Source: a virus. Taken from it: 58,539 nt of DNA. Positions 43,701-50,523 of this stretch are shown here, one piece after another (position 1 is the stretch's first letter; each line of letters begins with the position of its first letter). The stretch covers positions 1-58,539 of the IMG/VR virus record IMGVR_UViG_3300031857_000203; one strand, given 5' to 3'. The notes under the pieces were generated by a model. It did not search any database and had not been told where the DNA came from. It saw only the letters and a program-made list of their open reading frames with translations. The translations under genes were made by a program, and so were the position numbers.

Positions 43701-44536
43701 AAGAGCGAATTGATCAATTAGTCCAGGCGGGTCTTGATGAGACGGCAGCCACAAATGCTGCAATGTCTGAGTTGACTGGTCAGTTGGCTACTCTGACGCA
43801 AGCACAAACAGCACAAGAACTGGCTGCGGCAAAGGCGGCAGAAGAAGCTGCAAGAAAAAAACGGATGCAAAGTGGCTTGCAGATGTTGGCGCCTGCTGCT
43901 GGTAAGCCTGCTGATGTTTTGCCTACTGTGTCTCCATTACAAACATCGGGCGCCGCAAAGTTCATCAGCCCCCTTGCCGCGTTCTTGTCTCAAGTTGAGA
44001 GGAACGACTACACCCCAACTCCAAGGCAGCAACAACCTATGACTCCAAGCCAACCGATGGAACAACCCGACCGCTACGCATACGGCAAAGAGCAGAGCAT
44101 TGACGAACTGCTTGATCCGTATGGAGAGAGGAAGTCTGAAGAAGCTCCAGCATTCAAGGCGGGTGGTCTAGCTACTCCGCTGTTTGCGATGGGTACTCGA
44201 TATGGCCAGTATGCAAAGGGTGGTTTGAACGTAGTTCACCACTCCGGTAAGGCTCGAGTTGACTTCCGTCGAGGGGATGCTGTGACAGGGCCGGGAGACG
44301 GGCAGTCTGACGACATTCCTGCGATGCTGGCCGATGGTGAATTCGTCTTTCCCGCGGACGTAGTTGCTGCGCTAGGAAATGGCTCAACGAAGGCTGGATC
44401 AGATAAACTCTACGACATGATGCACTCCATCCGTGCTCACGCGAGGTCGTCTGGTCCGAAGGATCTCCCACCGCCTGCCAAGTCTCCTCTTGAGTATCTC
44501 AAGAAGACCAGCAAGCAAAAGTCAGCTAGGGGTTAA
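34742..44536 (+). CDS. giant mosaic virion protein, 3264 aa
   Basis: Domains by rough residue position: helical start (1-75); right-handed beta-helix of pectate-lyase type (78-430) with NVTIQNSVF, NVVNNTFKDNN, NVTIANNVID rungs; Gln/Pro/Ala linker (433-475); mostly helical part with Gly-rich hydrophobic stretches (574-640, 1332-1440); two FDG-S/T-TFGS repeats (1009-1080); SH3-like repeats with VVAVNPDGTVTV and VGDSVNVDP cores (1627-1955, 2333-2736); GAT-x tetrapeptide tract (1725-1837); three small helical repeats (YVIGQLSAGKTLDQVKSGL type, about 1985, 2045, 2255); decapeptide repeats (2734-2970); coiled coil (2980-3060). The C-terminal DGQSDDIPAMLADGEFVFPA element (about 3181-3200) is common at the ends of large phage virion proteins. 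Likely an internal or tail-associated ejection/host-interaction protein; no enzymatic site was identified. Confidence 0.65.
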   Translation: MANPSIRDVASMLPSDWATKSGSQRIAWFNENSVTPDELAIAGIPDSDIDAFYDMGFKGGATRTASDAQVNVQEAFGISGVVDVKALNRALILGGTFYFPAGTYTFSSALNIPSNVTLIGDGAGETVFLAGENYSPDMPLARVIHQSSSVNINGVTFDGGNNPRGSRALVEIRNVSDVNFANSGVQNTPYTGVDLGGSQNVTIQNSVFANTGNPQSTKMGGPAIYAGGEGQYQSKNINVVNNTFKDNNWSAAYFMPDGGQFSNNTCVNNGESTLFMNHTGKNVTIANNVIDGSRRMDISGSGLELGGQNLQVYGNKISNCAADGISLTDVSNSVIKDNAIFNNGQESSSYLGFANASGIGVHTTSNVSNNVIQGNSIYDDQQTPTQQYAIGGWAENNSSFQNSTISDNSVYGNAKGAVLELTPIFGSSVAEAQKTQQQAPQPVAQQAAQPVAEQPAAAPSPAPSAASGSNPFANLKFESRYQPTGASVESGNPTEQYAGEFATLDGAEVQKTYDLVGQTEQDTGQSVFSGYSKSVAAPEYGQGFYRTDVYDTNGKYVSSNIHNPGEDKYGLRALSQLAVMAVTMNPAIGAVIGGSITTGLGISASAATNAFIGNTVINTVLNGGDIESAVKSSVASWAGAQAGQLAGETAKTMFSNPEGIKLISNVANQATRAVVLGQDVETAALNTLVAGAVDYGTAKIPGFDSLPDAVKSTIKQSISAAVQGQDIDAGAMLANAAKEGLLAYGLNQIPQFKDADARTQSFITTMLRSGIDGGDLSESAVKWAIGQAQQELQKVFKAGPALDELKKAGIISDASYYGLDDRQKELVDRLSQQKDPKAAAAQYINEQTTTPEEIRQFYKQITGKDATDADAELLSTFTGMDEATAKVGLDNQIRANIAVDEMRFDELNRVFNDPQMTDQDLINVMKEYNITPAFVEKITGQKYDDIVRQMDARFMSEDEVVDAFKSAREAAGLEPRDPTPDEIRRYTGLNAGAVAQIQADTDREATTFDGSTFGSMKSAMEAAKAQGYNNFIGPDGKTHMVSSPVVAIQAGAFDGTTFGSVKAASDAAREAGKTTFVGPDEQHYMVLDPAQEGAIKDEIKQTKTFGQAFADARAKLGPGRTFEWTNPETGQTKTYNTYTATELYDGSRAGSKTDAAILAHQNGKTMFQYDGKIYNIPAGSLDNVGNQNRAEARRLVEANATAISNEQAAALEKKLQTKKLGDLDGVSGAVANLFGLSLQGLGEQVRYFATAGAAATGGNINNYYDRVGAAMVQLGESLTSRSLDQQKSSAEAGMRDIAKADFKDQPLMFAKLARDNFGWWLSENGKEIVQEFAPYATAIGVGTIAATGGASAPVVATLAAGSSAIVDGLEAFGSGVKEAYETLRKQGVPEEYARSQAIKNGLMHALVVTPVEFLADKLTLGALTSSLTGGIKAYMAKNLQATVAQTVGEWIETVGQGLSTKITTLDRAMTVDDLKQINVESIFAMSLGGGTTASILAGGAVVDSAVVAKDKLGQNVTLQELLSGTRDVDLNTLNPNAVIGQNAQGQNVTLGSLSAVAIDQGFTPATLNESLPSSFTTDNNIVLSRDALGNDITLGDVFSGQTPAEQARTVIQDYVGLGLTAKTPTNRVVAVNPDGTVTVADQTGNSTTVRAETDLKVGDSVNVDPNRGTVSLATSQVVSVDSANNTATVKSEDGATRVVSTTGDVKVGDTVNTNQVSNTATVASTAGATTGTAGATTGSTVGTVVDTAGSGTVVDTTGATTGATAGATTGATAGATSGAATDTTGATVGTVVDAVADTAGATNGATTGATADAAGSDTTSGADITAGVTADSAASDTTQNTGTVIAVTDSGDKAVVELSDGTTAVVGTPGGVNPGDSVTVDQTTNTASITGGGNTAVTDAVVQSVNTTNGTATVVTADGTKTIVDTGGTSVAPGAIVNVNTSTATVVPTAAPGPIDSQAVAAPGQYVAPAAAPAPVYPVNPRVTSQADLNAYVINRYKSGDTPSDILMDLYSFGYTRDGIGPTGAMQALTNSVAVAEEVGVQPGVTSVADLGSYVIGQLSAGKTLDQVKSGLTSLGYAADSTDVTRAIDVAKAKRPDFFPQAPTQSVAAPQVPTQQYKVLSIFPDEGFAVAMNSRDQSSVAMRYEPGVQAGTVVQLRPQDIGIRDPLTGELKFGATTGSLAVVISRNGNGTYNVQDSSGKIYAVAAPAGTAIDSIIEVDPVAKTVVTAAAPTPAPAPAPTPAPAPATIALDPNKTSIAQLNQYIDQALASGKSFDQVANAMQAAGYSSAYIDQKRQDAKDGTATDETDWALFFKQREDQARREEELRLNPPAAPTQISGWVLSVDAENAVIQDGFGNRTLVTAFPGMKVGGQYTINLQNQTMTNPYTGEVTSLTGPAPTGRIEGKIVDVGQYGDTATVALANGSVVQVAAGNPGESFTFGESVTVDTQAGTRLAPAYKVTTNQATVVATNETGTKAIVESQDGTTAIVDAPFGVTTGDTVAVDPATNTAVLTTEPTPVETITEPVTTPSVEPTTEPTVEPSTVVAVNNDNTLAVVQSPTGETSVVQTSPDINVGDSVTVDPVTNTATKADAVVNTVADTAIDLTTDNQAIVVATNDTGTKAIVESPDGTTAIVDTPSGVTTGDSVTVDSTNNTATTVEDTTVTDAATQTDTTQTAVVVAVNDDGTKAVVETNDGNVKVVETVDPVNTGDTVSVDPTTNTATKTDVAVDGNQVVNTDTGVAVDTATGVATNPNTGIEVDTNTGVVVNPDANTAVDTSANTATTVNPDTNTQTNVDTSTGTTTTVDAATGTETVVDPTTNTQTTVDPNANTQTATDVTTGTTTTVDANTGTQTTVDPTTNTQTTTDPNANTQTSVDNNTGVTTTVDANTGTQTAVDAATNTQTTVDPNAGVQTTVDPNANTQTVTDTASGITTTVDANTGTQTTVDPTSNTQTAVDLTTNTQTSTDAGTKTNIDEPEIPPADPRIAQLQERIDQLVQAGLDETAATNAAMSELTGQLATLTQAQTAQELAAAKAAEEAARKKRMQSGLQMLAPAAGKPADVLPTVSPLQTSGAAKFISPLAAFLSQVERNDYTPTPRQQQPMTPSQPMEQPDRYAYGKEQSIDELLDPYGERKSEEAPAFKAGGLATPLFAMGTRYGQYAKGGLNVVHHSGKARVDFRRGDAVTGPGDGQSDDIPAMLADGEFVFPADVVAALGNGSTKAGSDKLYDMMHSIRAHARSSGPKDLPPPAKSPLEYLKKTSKQKSARG
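42941..43651 (+). repeat. about 24 tandem decapeptide coding repeats
   Basis: A strict 10-residue period with consensus D-x-x-T/A-N/G-T-x-T-T/x-V (units such as DPNANTQTTV, DANTGTQTTV, DPTTNTQTTT). Asp/Asn opens almost every unit. Uncharged except for Asp, it looks like a beta-roll or solenoid. Codons vary between units. A long cysteine-rich ORF on the opposite strand is a by-product of this composition. Confidence 0.85.
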
Positions 44537-44538
44537 AC

Positions 44539-45501
44539 ATGAGTATCACCCAAGGCGCTCCGCTGCCGGATATCACCAAGACGACGACGACGACTCAGAC
44601 GGCGCCGGACTACTACACCAACTACCTGACGCAACTGTCCAACACGGGGCAGGATGCTCTAAAGAGAACTGCAGCAGAAGGCATTGCGGCGTATGACCCT
44701 CTGCAAACGCAGGGGTATGGCGCTCTTACTACCGCTGCTGACGCCTACAAGCCTGGGCTAACTGCTGCGGGTCAGACTGCTGCTGCCGCAGCAAGTGGCA
44801 TCACTCCTGACCGCATCAATGCTCTGATGAATCCGTACACCACGAACGTGGTGGATGAGATGGCGAGGTTGAGCCAGCAGAACCTGCAGCGCAATCTTCT
44901 TCCCTCTCTGAAGGCTGGATTTGTAGGTTCTGGTGGTCTTGGAAGCCAGCGCTACGCGGGGGCTCTAGGACAGTCTCTAGCAGACGTTCAATCTAATCTG
45001 ACGGGTCAGCAGTACGGTGCTCTGTCTAAGGGATATGAGGGCGCTCTGAAGGCCGCTATTGATGAGATGACGGGCCAGACTGCTGCATCAAGGGCGCAGG
45101 CTGAGATTGCTGGCAAGGAGCAAGAACTCGGATTGACGGGTGCTCAAGCTCTGACCAAGGCAGGTGCTGAACGTCAGAAGTACGAGCAAAGCAAACTTGA
45201 CTTCCCGCTGAATCAGGCGACCAACGTGTCTGGGTTGTTGCGTGGCTATCAAGTGCCCCTTACCAGCGAACAGAAGTTTGTTGGTCCGGAGGCTGGTGCA
45301 TATCAACAGTCTCCGCTTGCGACCGCTACTGGATTGCTTGGGGTCTTGGGGTCTGCTGCTGCAGGTACTGCTGGTGATCGACTGAAGTCGCTGTGGGAGA
45401 AAGTGTTTGCAGGTACTGCCACTCCGCAAGACACGGCTTCGCTGTACACGTTGTATCAAGTACCAACTCCTGCTGACGAAGATCGTGGGCCTGGGGATTA
45501 A
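44539..45501 (+). CDS. putative internal virion (ejection) protein, 320 aa
   Basis: An Ala/Gln/Gly-rich, almost entirely helical protein: a Thr-rich start, PDRINALMNPYTTNVVDEM, then GFVGSGGLGSQRYAGALGQS (about 131-150), a block found in phage internal or DNA-transfer proteins, and a long helix (EMTGQTAASRAQAEIAGKEQ). A hydrophobic Ala/Gly stretch lies at about 265-280. It is the first of three consecutive genes with this character, matching the E-protein trio of P22-like phages. Confidence 0.6.
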   Translation: MSITQGAPLPDITKTTTTTQTAPDYYTNYLTQLSNTGQDALKRTAAEGIAAYDPLQTQGYGALTTAADAYKPGLTAAGQTAAAAASGITPDRINALMNPYTTNVVDEMARLSQQNLQRNLLPSLKAGFVGSGGLGSQRYAGALGQSLADVQSNLTGQQYGALSKGYEGALKAAIDEMTGQTAASRAQAEIAGKEQELGLTGAQALTKAGAERQKYEQSKLDFPLNQATNVSGLLRGYQVPLTSEQKFVGPEAGAYQQSPLATATGLLGVLGSAAAGTAGDRLKSLWEKVFAGTATPQDTASLYTLYQVPTPADEDRGPGD

Positions 45502-45513
45502 CAGGAGTCAAAC

Positions 45514-47136
45514 ATGGCTGTTGACACACTTGAAGAGTATCAGCGCAAGTACCAAGAGGCTCTTGATCGGGTAACTCAGTCTTTGGACGCAAGAAAGAAC
45601 AGGCTGTTTGATCCGGTTCTGCTTGCGATGGCAGAAGGCTTCTTGGCTCCTACCCGCACGGGTTCTTTTGGAGAGGCCCTAGGAAACGCTGCTGGAAAGC
45701 TGCGAGGCGCTGAAGAAGCAGAGTTCAAGCGAGAGCAGGAACTTGCCCAGGCTCAGTTAGGCGTAGCCCAGCAGGGCATGCAGCTTGAGCAACAGAGGGC
45801 TCGTCAGCGCTTCCTAATGGGTCAAATGGAGCCTGGGGCAGCGCCTCCGCAACCTGGGTCACAAACTCCGGGACAGCCACAACCTGCAGGGCAGCCTGGA
45901 GCACAACCGCCGACTCCTATGGCCGCACCGGCTGGGGCACCTCCTGCACAAGCGGCGGTAGCTCAACAGCCTCCGGGAACTGAAGGCATCAAGGGTGAGC
46001 CTTTCATGCCGCCCAACCCCAATGTCGCCAACAGTGTGAACCTCCTGCGGGCGGCAATGATGGACCCGAGTAAGGGCATTGTTGACATTACCGAGAAGCT
46101 GGGGGAGCTTCAACGCAAGCGGTATCAGGAGACTCCTGAAGGCATGGTGGACTTGGCTACTGGTTTGCTGTATCGAACCAAGAGACCAGACATTACGCCG
46201 GTAGCAATTCAACTGCGGACTATCAAAGGCCTTGAAGGTCAAACTCTCAATGTCCCTATGACTAGGGCAAGAGAACACGATGATGCCTTAAGGGAAGCCA
46301 TGAGCGGCAACCCCGCAAGGCTTAGAGAGATTGAGAAGTCTTTGGTCTCGTCCTTTGCAGAGCAGCCCGCGGCTCCTTCGCAGGGAGCACCAAGTGGCCC
46401 TGGCAGAGTCTTGACTGCTCAAGAACTTGAATCGTCTGCCGCAGAGGAAAAAGAAACTGCAGTAGGACGCGCTAGGACTGCTGTTGAGAGAGAAAAGCAG
46501 GTAACAACAAATACGGCTGCTGCACGATCAATGCTGTTTAACGCCAATCGAGTTCAACAGCTTGTGAGTGAGAGCCCGCAGGGCTTTGGCATGTTCTCTC
46601 GCCCAGGTATCGCCTCTGCGTTCGGCAACCTGATCAACGAAGGCATCAAGGCAGGCACAACCAGTGTAAATCTTGGCGGGTTTGAGAACAGTGTTCGGCA
46701 GCTTATGCCCAACATAAGCCAAAAAGACTTGGATAATGTTTCTAAGACTGCTGGCACGTTGGCTGAAATGGAGCTTGCCTACACGATCTTGTACATGCAG
46801 AAGCAAGGCGCGATTACTGAGGGCGAGAGAGCAATTGTTCGCAATATCGGAGGAAACATAAGTCAAAGCCCAGGCGTATTGATGCAAAAGGCAAAGCTGA
46901 TTGCGATGCGTGCGCAGCATGACATCAACATCGGTGAAGCATGGAGCCGATACCAAGAGCAGAACCCGAGAGCGAACTACAACCAGTTTGAGCGGTCGCC
47001 AACATACAAGAGCCTGATAAGCAACTACGACCAAGACCTTGCTAAGGCATTTTCTGTCAATCCTCCTGCACAACAGCCTGGGGCTACTCCATCCGGTAAG
47101 CCCAGATTCACTATTCGTCCAGTAGGGGGTCAATGA
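45514..47136 (+). CDS. putative internal virion protein, 540 aa
   Basis: Helical N-terminus with a coiled coil (about 70-110), a Pro/Gln/Ala-rich linker (about 108-165) and a mostly helical C-terminal half, with LVSESPQGFGMFSRPG and LMPNISQKDLDNVSKTAGTL, then MQKQGAITEGERAIV. No catalytic motif. Long, flexible, Ala-rich and encoded between two similar genes, it probably travels in the capsid and is ejected with DNA. AGGAG precedes the ATG. Confidence 0.6.
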   Translation: MAVDTLEEYQRKYQEALDRVTQSLDARKNRLFDPVLLAMAEGFLAPTRTGSFGEALGNAAGKLRGAEEAEFKREQELAQAQLGVAQQGMQLEQQRARQRFLMGQMEPGAAPPQPGSQTPGQPQPAGQPGAQPPTPMAAPAGAPPAQAAVAQQPPGTEGIKGEPFMPPNPNVANSVNLLRAAMMDPSKGIVDITEKLGELQRKRYQETPEGMVDLATGLLYRTKRPDITPVAIQLRTIKGLEGQTLNVPMTRAREHDDALREAMSGNPARLREIEKSLVSSFAEQPAAPSQGAPSGPGRVLTAQELESSAAEEKETAVGRARTAVEREKQVTTNTAAARSMLFNANRVQQLVSESPQGFGMFSRPGIASAFGNLINEGIKAGTTSVNLGGFENSVRQLMPNISQKDLDNVSKTAGTLAEMELAYTILYMQKQGAITEGERAIVRNIGGNISQSPGVLMQKAKLIAMRAQHDINIGEAWSRYQEQNPRANYNQFERSPTYKSLISNYDQDLAKAFSVNPPAQQPGATPSGKPRFTIRPVGGQ

Positions 47137-48167
47137 TGGCTGAAATTCAGCAGTACGAGGCGGAAGCCACTGACGGCAGTGGGATGATCATCAGGTTCAC
47201 CGCCCCCAAGGATGCGACTCCAGAGCAACTAAACATAATTGCAGAGCGTCTATTTGAGATGGAGCGCAAGGCCAAGCAACCAGGGACTCCGCCTGCGCGA
47301 GAACCGGGTGCTGCTCCTCAAGCTGCGCCACCACAGACTGCTCCTATGGAGCCCCCTGAGATTCCAGCCCCGGTTAGTGGCATGCCGGACATGGGCGATT
47401 TAGAGGAAAGGATGAATCAAGCTCAGAAGGAGCAAGATGTCCGGATGGGTCAGATCATCGGTGGCGGTGCTGGCCTTGCTCTGGGAACGGGTAAGGCTGG
47501 CCTTGACGTAAGTCGCTCTGCTCTTCAAGGAATCGGGCGCAACATTGCACAAGGCGCAGCAACTGCTCAAGGCCCTCAAGGAGGGACCAGTGGAGAGAAG
47601 TGGGCTCGTAACTGGGCAGGGCAGGAACGCCCAGGCATAGGTGGTGTACCCCAAGCATCTGCTGCATATCAGCGATCCAAGGGGCAGGGCAAGGTCTCGG
47701 AACGTCTAAGCAAGATGTATGGGCCAGCAGGACCAAATGAGCCTAAAGCGTTGGTGGATCGCCTTATAGCGCGTGGTACTCCTCCATCGGGTCTTGAGAG
47801 GGTCAGCGCCATATTCCAATCAATGATCGGTCCTGCATCTTTGGGTGCGAGATATGCACTGCCTCCTCTGGCGCTTGCTGCTGCTGGTGGAGAAGGCATT
47901 CGTGCCAAGCAGATGTACGAAGAGGGCGACACGACTGGTGCGACTCTTGCTGGTCTTTCTGCTCTTGGTGCTGTCGGTTCGCTGACGCCGCTTGCACCTA
48001 TTGCGGCTCCTATTGGTATGGGTGCTGGGGCTATGCAGTACATGCGCAGCCGACTAGAGCCCGACCAGAAGGAACTGTCTTACGAAGAAATGGCGGAAGC
48101 ATCTCAGCCATCATTTGCTACCCCTGCAGGAAGGCAAGCAGTGATGCGCAGGATGCCCCGCCCGTAA
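47133..48167 (+). CDS. putative internal virion protein with membrane-active segments, 344 aa
   Basis: The N-terminal beta domain (IIRFTAPKDATPEQLNIIAE) is followed by a Pro-rich linker (about 50-90), a Gly/Ala hydrophobic segment (QIIGGGAGLALGTG, about 108-121) and a second long hydrophobic region (about 230-300: PPLALAAAGGEGI, GLSALGAVGSLTPLAPIAAP). Such glycine-rich spans fit a channel-forming ejection protein. It is the last gene of the late transcript; a terminator follows within 60 nt. Confidence 0.6.
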   Translation: MMAEIQQYEAEATDGSGMIIRFTAPKDATPEQLNIIAERLFEMERKAKQPGTPPAREPGAAPQAAPPQTAPMEPPEIPAPVSGMPDMGDLEERMNQAQKEQDVRMGQIIGGGAGLALGTGKAGLDVSRSALQGIGRNIAQGAATAQGPQGGTSGEKWARNWAGQERPGIGGVPQASAAYQRSKGQGKVSERLSKMYGPAGPNEPKALVDRLIARGTPPSGLERVSAIFQSMIGPASLGARYALPPLALAAAGGEGIRAKQMYEEGDTTGATLAGLSALGAVGSLTPLAPIAAPIGMGAGAMQYMRSRLEPDQKELSYEEMAEASQPSFATPAGRQAVMRRMPRP

Positions 48168-48225
48168 AGAATTCAGGCAAGTCTCCCGCCTGGATTACCG
48201 CAGTTGCCAATTAAGCGGTATGTTC

Positions 48226-48257
48226 CCCCCACCCTTTAACCGGGGTGGGGGTTTTTT
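48226..48257 (+). terminator. late-operon intrinsic terminator
   Basis: CCCCCACCC (48226-48234), an 8-base loop, GGGTGGGGG (48243-48251) and six T (48252-48257). A 9-bp GC stem plus T-run makes a convincing rho-independent terminator for the rightward transcript. The opposing operon ends exactly here (stop at 48256), but no T-run serves the minus strand. Confidence 0.9.
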
Positions 48258-48474
48258 ATGGTCGCTGATTCGCCAGTGCTTTGGCGACTTCCTTATTCAT
48301 GTGAGACACGATCTCTACGCAACGAGCATGTTCCTCTTTTGCGTGTTCGATCTTGCAGACTGCCTCGATCTTGCGGGCGAAATCTAGGATGTCTACTTCT
48401 CCTACAGGACCCTTGGGGTTCAAAGAGTCTGTGTAGAAGTAGATTTGCTTGATCAGGTCGTCACTCAATGTCAT
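48256..48474 (-). CDS. hypothetical protein, 72 aa
   Basis: Last gene of the leftward operon. ATG 48474 starts the conserved-looking part (MTLSDDLIKQIYFYTDSLNP); longer in-frame starts would run through the next gene and are less likely. Helical, His/Glu-rich C-terminal half (CKIEHAKEEHARCVEIVSHM). It overlaps the upstream gene by 14 nt. Confidence 0.6.
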   Translation of the reverse strand: MTLSDDLIKQIYFYTDSLNPKGPVGEVDILDFARKIEAVCKIEHAKEEHARCVEIVSHMNKEVAKALANQRP

Positions 48475-48676
48475 TGCGAATCTTCCAGAGTTCCCAGTTG
48501 AGGATGGTGTTTTTAACCATTGCCCGTTGAGAAATCGACCTGTAATGGTTGTTCTCGCTAGTGATGAACTCGTTGATGGACTCCTCTCGGGCCAACATGA
48601 ACTCATGCCTATGAGCTTGTTCGGCTGACTCAAATAGCTTGCCGTCTGCAGTCAGGTATGCGGATATTGCTTTCAC
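48461..48676 (-). CDS. conserved hypothetical phage protein, 71 aa
   Basis: The N-terminal AYLTADGKLFESAEQAHRHE pattern followed by a helical Trp-containing end (TILNWELWKIRND) resembles a small early protein family found in many phages, function unknown. It overlaps its neighbours by 4 and 14 nt. Confidence 0.7.
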   Translation of the reverse strand: MKAISAYLTADGKLFESAEQAHRHEFMLAREESINEFITSENNHYRSISQRAMVKNTILNWELWKIRNDIE

Positions 48677-49428
48677 TTGTAGTCACTCCTTAGTTGCCAG
48701 AATTCCAAGAGCTTGCAGAACATTGCAAAGCCCCTCGTCAAATCTTCCTGCGTCCAATGACGCATCGTTACCAAGCCTGGGACGGACCTAGACACAAAGA
48801 TGTTTGCACATCTTGCTTCAGGCATGCCAAGACCTACCCTGTATGCCGCCAGTTGCATCAGATGGTCATCGTAAGCATCCACCTTCGCAGGATCAGTGAA
48901 GTCTTTGGTCTTCACATCAACCACGATGTTGTCGGCATGAAGGTCAACTTTCCCGCCGTACCCAAGTTCGTGGGCAAAGGATCTCTCGGCAACCCACTCC
49001 TGGGGGCCGTAGAAGCCCTCTAGAGCCTCTTTACAGGCGATGACATGGGGTTCATGCCTGCCATATCCCTGACCCTCGTAGAAGCCCTGTATCGAGGCGT
49101 GGATGTCAGTGCCTGCATCTGCTGCAGCTTTGCCTTGGGCTTTGGAGTCCTCGAGGATTCGCTCGATGTAGTCGTCTTCTGACTCGTTGTCGATCTTCGG
49201 AAGCGTCAGCGCAGCAAGGAGAACCTGAGTCTGCAACCACTTCGTCAGAGCAGGCTTTGCGGCCACGTTCAGGATCGTAGTGACACTTGGGACGAGGTTG
49301 AACTCCCTAGCGTCTCTGAGCGTGGTGTTGCGGATCTTCCCGTTCTTCCCAAGGATTGTGTAGGTGGGTTCTCCGTTTCTGGAGTACCAGTGTCCTGCGT
49401 CTGATGGTCGTTCTTTAGCTGTCAGCAT
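48673..49428 (-). CDS. PD-(D/E)XK nuclease
   Basis: A 251-residue enzyme. Motifs: TDIHASIQ (107-114); E149 in AERSF; GGKVDLH with catalytic D162; DVKTK with D171 and K173; and QLAAYR (Q192, Y196). This is the RecB/Cas4-like exonuclease layout. It probably resects or degrades DNA ends during phage recombination, working with the SSB-like protein encoded first in the same operon. Start at 49428 is chosen because GGAG lies 7 nt upstream; a start at 49452 is possible. Confidence 0.8.
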   Translation of the reverse strand: MLTAKERPSDAGHWYSRNGEPTYTILGKNGKIRNTTLRDAREFNLVPSVTTILNVAAKPALTKWLQTQVLLAALTLPKIDNESEDDYIERILEDSKAQGKAAADAGTDIHASIQGFYEGQGYGRHEPHVIACKEALEGFYGPQEWVAERSFAHELGYGGKVDLHADNIVVDVKTKDFTDPAKVDAYDDHLMQLAAYRVGLGMPEARCANIFVSRSVPGLVTMRHWTQEDLTRGFAMFCKLLEFWQLRSDYK

Positions 49429-49621
49429 TCTTGATCTCCATGAAGTCTCCATTAGGGCAAGGCCCGTGACCTGTCCACGGTCCTATCCACGTTTGCCATC
49501 CCGGATGCGCAGGATTTATGTGCACGTTTCGTCCACATCTTTTGCACTGGTCGAGCAAAGGATTGCTCTCGCAGCGCGCAAAGTCTTGCGGCTTGTACTT
49601 GTAGATGTTGCTGCTGATCAT
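49415..49621 (-). CDS. small zinc-binding protein, 68 aa
   Basis: A 68-residue protein with a CKRCGRNVH zinc pair (about 26-34) plus further Cys and His (HGPCPNGDF). The compact form suggests a single zinc ribbon, possibly nucleic-acid binding. It overlaps both neighbours (14 and 4 nt). Confidence 0.65.
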   Translation of the reverse strand: MISSNIYKYKPQDFARCESNPLLDQCKRCGRNVHINPAHPGWQTWIGPWTGHGPCPNGDFMEIKNADS

Positions 49622-49848
49622 GGTTGCCCTCTGATCGCCTCGTTAATCTCTCTGGCGTTGTTGTCACTGATGCACAAGCCAGTCACGATGCGGCAAGCAC
49701 GTTCGCGCTCGGCAGCGGCGACAAGGGCGGCGAAGCGTTCATCACTGACCGCGTGGAAGTCGGGGTGATATTCGCCCACGCATTGCAGATGGTCTTCTGC
49801 CCACTGATCGCACAATTCGCGTAGTCGGATGATGTCGTCGCGAGTCAT
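49618..49848 (-). CDS. conserved hypothetical protein, 76 aa
   Basis: Start at 49848 gives MTRDDIIRLRELCDQWAEDH; the central ERFAALVAAAERERACRIV block is very common in short phage early proteins annotated as hypothetical. Probably helical. 4-nt overlaps on both sides. Confidence 0.7.
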   Translation of the reverse strand: MTRDDIIRLRELCDQWAEDHLQCVGEYHPDFHAVSDERFAALVAAAERERACRIVTGLCISDNNAREINEAIRGQP

Positions 49849-50156
49849 GCGTTGCGCTCCTTCAGCGCGGCCTTGTCGCACCACGCCACCGGCTGCTCCG
49901 GCTGCTCCAGCGCGGCGCTGCGTGCTTCCTCATACTCCTGCCGCTGTTTGTCGCGCTCCGGCGTTTCCGTAACCAACTTGCGCTGTAAAACCCAGTTGGC
50001 CCTGCGCTCCTCAATCCACACCCGGTCTTTGTCGTACTGCTCCAGCGCGGCCTTGAGGGCGGCGATGGCTTTGCCGTGGACCGTAATCGCGGGTGTGCCA
50101 GCGTAGGCCAATTCCAACGCCTCCAGCGCCTGCTGGGCGGCTTCGCGTAGGCTCAT
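49845..50156 (-). CDS. conserved hypothetical protein, 103 aa
   Basis: Start 50156 is set by a strong AAGGAGG site 5 nt upstream. Helical N-terminus (LREAAQQALEALELAYAG), then IAALKAALEQYD, and a charged C-terminal region ending EQPVAWCDKAALKERNA. The pattern is known from many phage early regions without a function. Confidence 0.7.
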   Translation of the reverse strand: MSLREAAQQALEALELAYAGTPAITVHGKAIAALKAALEQYDKDRVWIEERRANWVLQRKLVTETPERDKQRQEYEEARSAALEQPEQPVAWCDKAALKERNA

Positions 50157-50356
50157 ACATCCTCCTTTAGCCCTCTCCAGGGCAGGTCTTGGAACCTTGA
50201 TGGGACTTTGCTGAGAAGTGCCCCGCCGATGGTGAGTGAACCAAAGCACCATTCAGCACCACTCCAGTAGGAGTAGCCAAAGTTTCCACAGTGGTCACGT
50301 TCGTAGACACCGATCCGCACGGGGTTCTCTCCCCCATCAAACCATGGGGTTTTCAA
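50153..50356 (-). CDS. conserved hypothetical protein, 67 aa
   Basis: A 67-residue protein with NPVRIGVYERDH, YSYWSGAEWCFGSL and QDLPWRGL, a small beta domain often found in phage early operons. Start is TTG 50356, overlapping the previous stop (TTGA); SD is poor, so coupling is likely. Confidence 0.65.
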   Translation of the reverse strand: MKTPWFDGGENPVRIGVYERDHCGNFGYSYWSGAEWCFGSLTIGGALLSKVPSRFQDLPWRGLKEDV

Positions 50357-50523
50357 ACGAAGTACCCCACAAGAGCAGCAATCGCGCCGACCACGGCGAA
50401 GATCACCAAAAATCCGATGGCAAACTTGGCGGTCTCCTCCAACATCATTTCCAGGCTGTAGAAGTCTGGCTCTTCTTGCCCAATTTCTGTTGCCGCTTCC
50501 GCCGCTTCTGGATGGTCGTTCAT
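50353..50523 (-). CDS. small membrane protein, 56 aa
   Basis: Acidic N-terminal half (about 1-33) and one C-terminal membrane helix (FAIGFLVIFAVVGAIAALVG). It fits exactly between two overlapping neighbours (ATGA and TTGA junctions). An early single-span membrane protein could target host membrane functions; this is speculative. Confidence 0.65.
   Translation of the reverse strand: MNDHPEAAEAATEIGQEEPDFYSLEMMLEETAKFAIGFLVIFAVVGAIAALVGYFV

Noticed and set aside
42686-43717. 343-residue cysteine-rich ORF on the minus strand
   Set aside because: It lies antisense to the decapeptide repeats; its Cys-rich composition is the mirror of ACA/ACT-rich Thr codons, and no ribosome-binding site or neighbour supports it.
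48168-48225. possible attachment site or small RNA between convergent operons
   Set aside because: No integrase gene in the window and no convincing structure beyond the terminator that follows.
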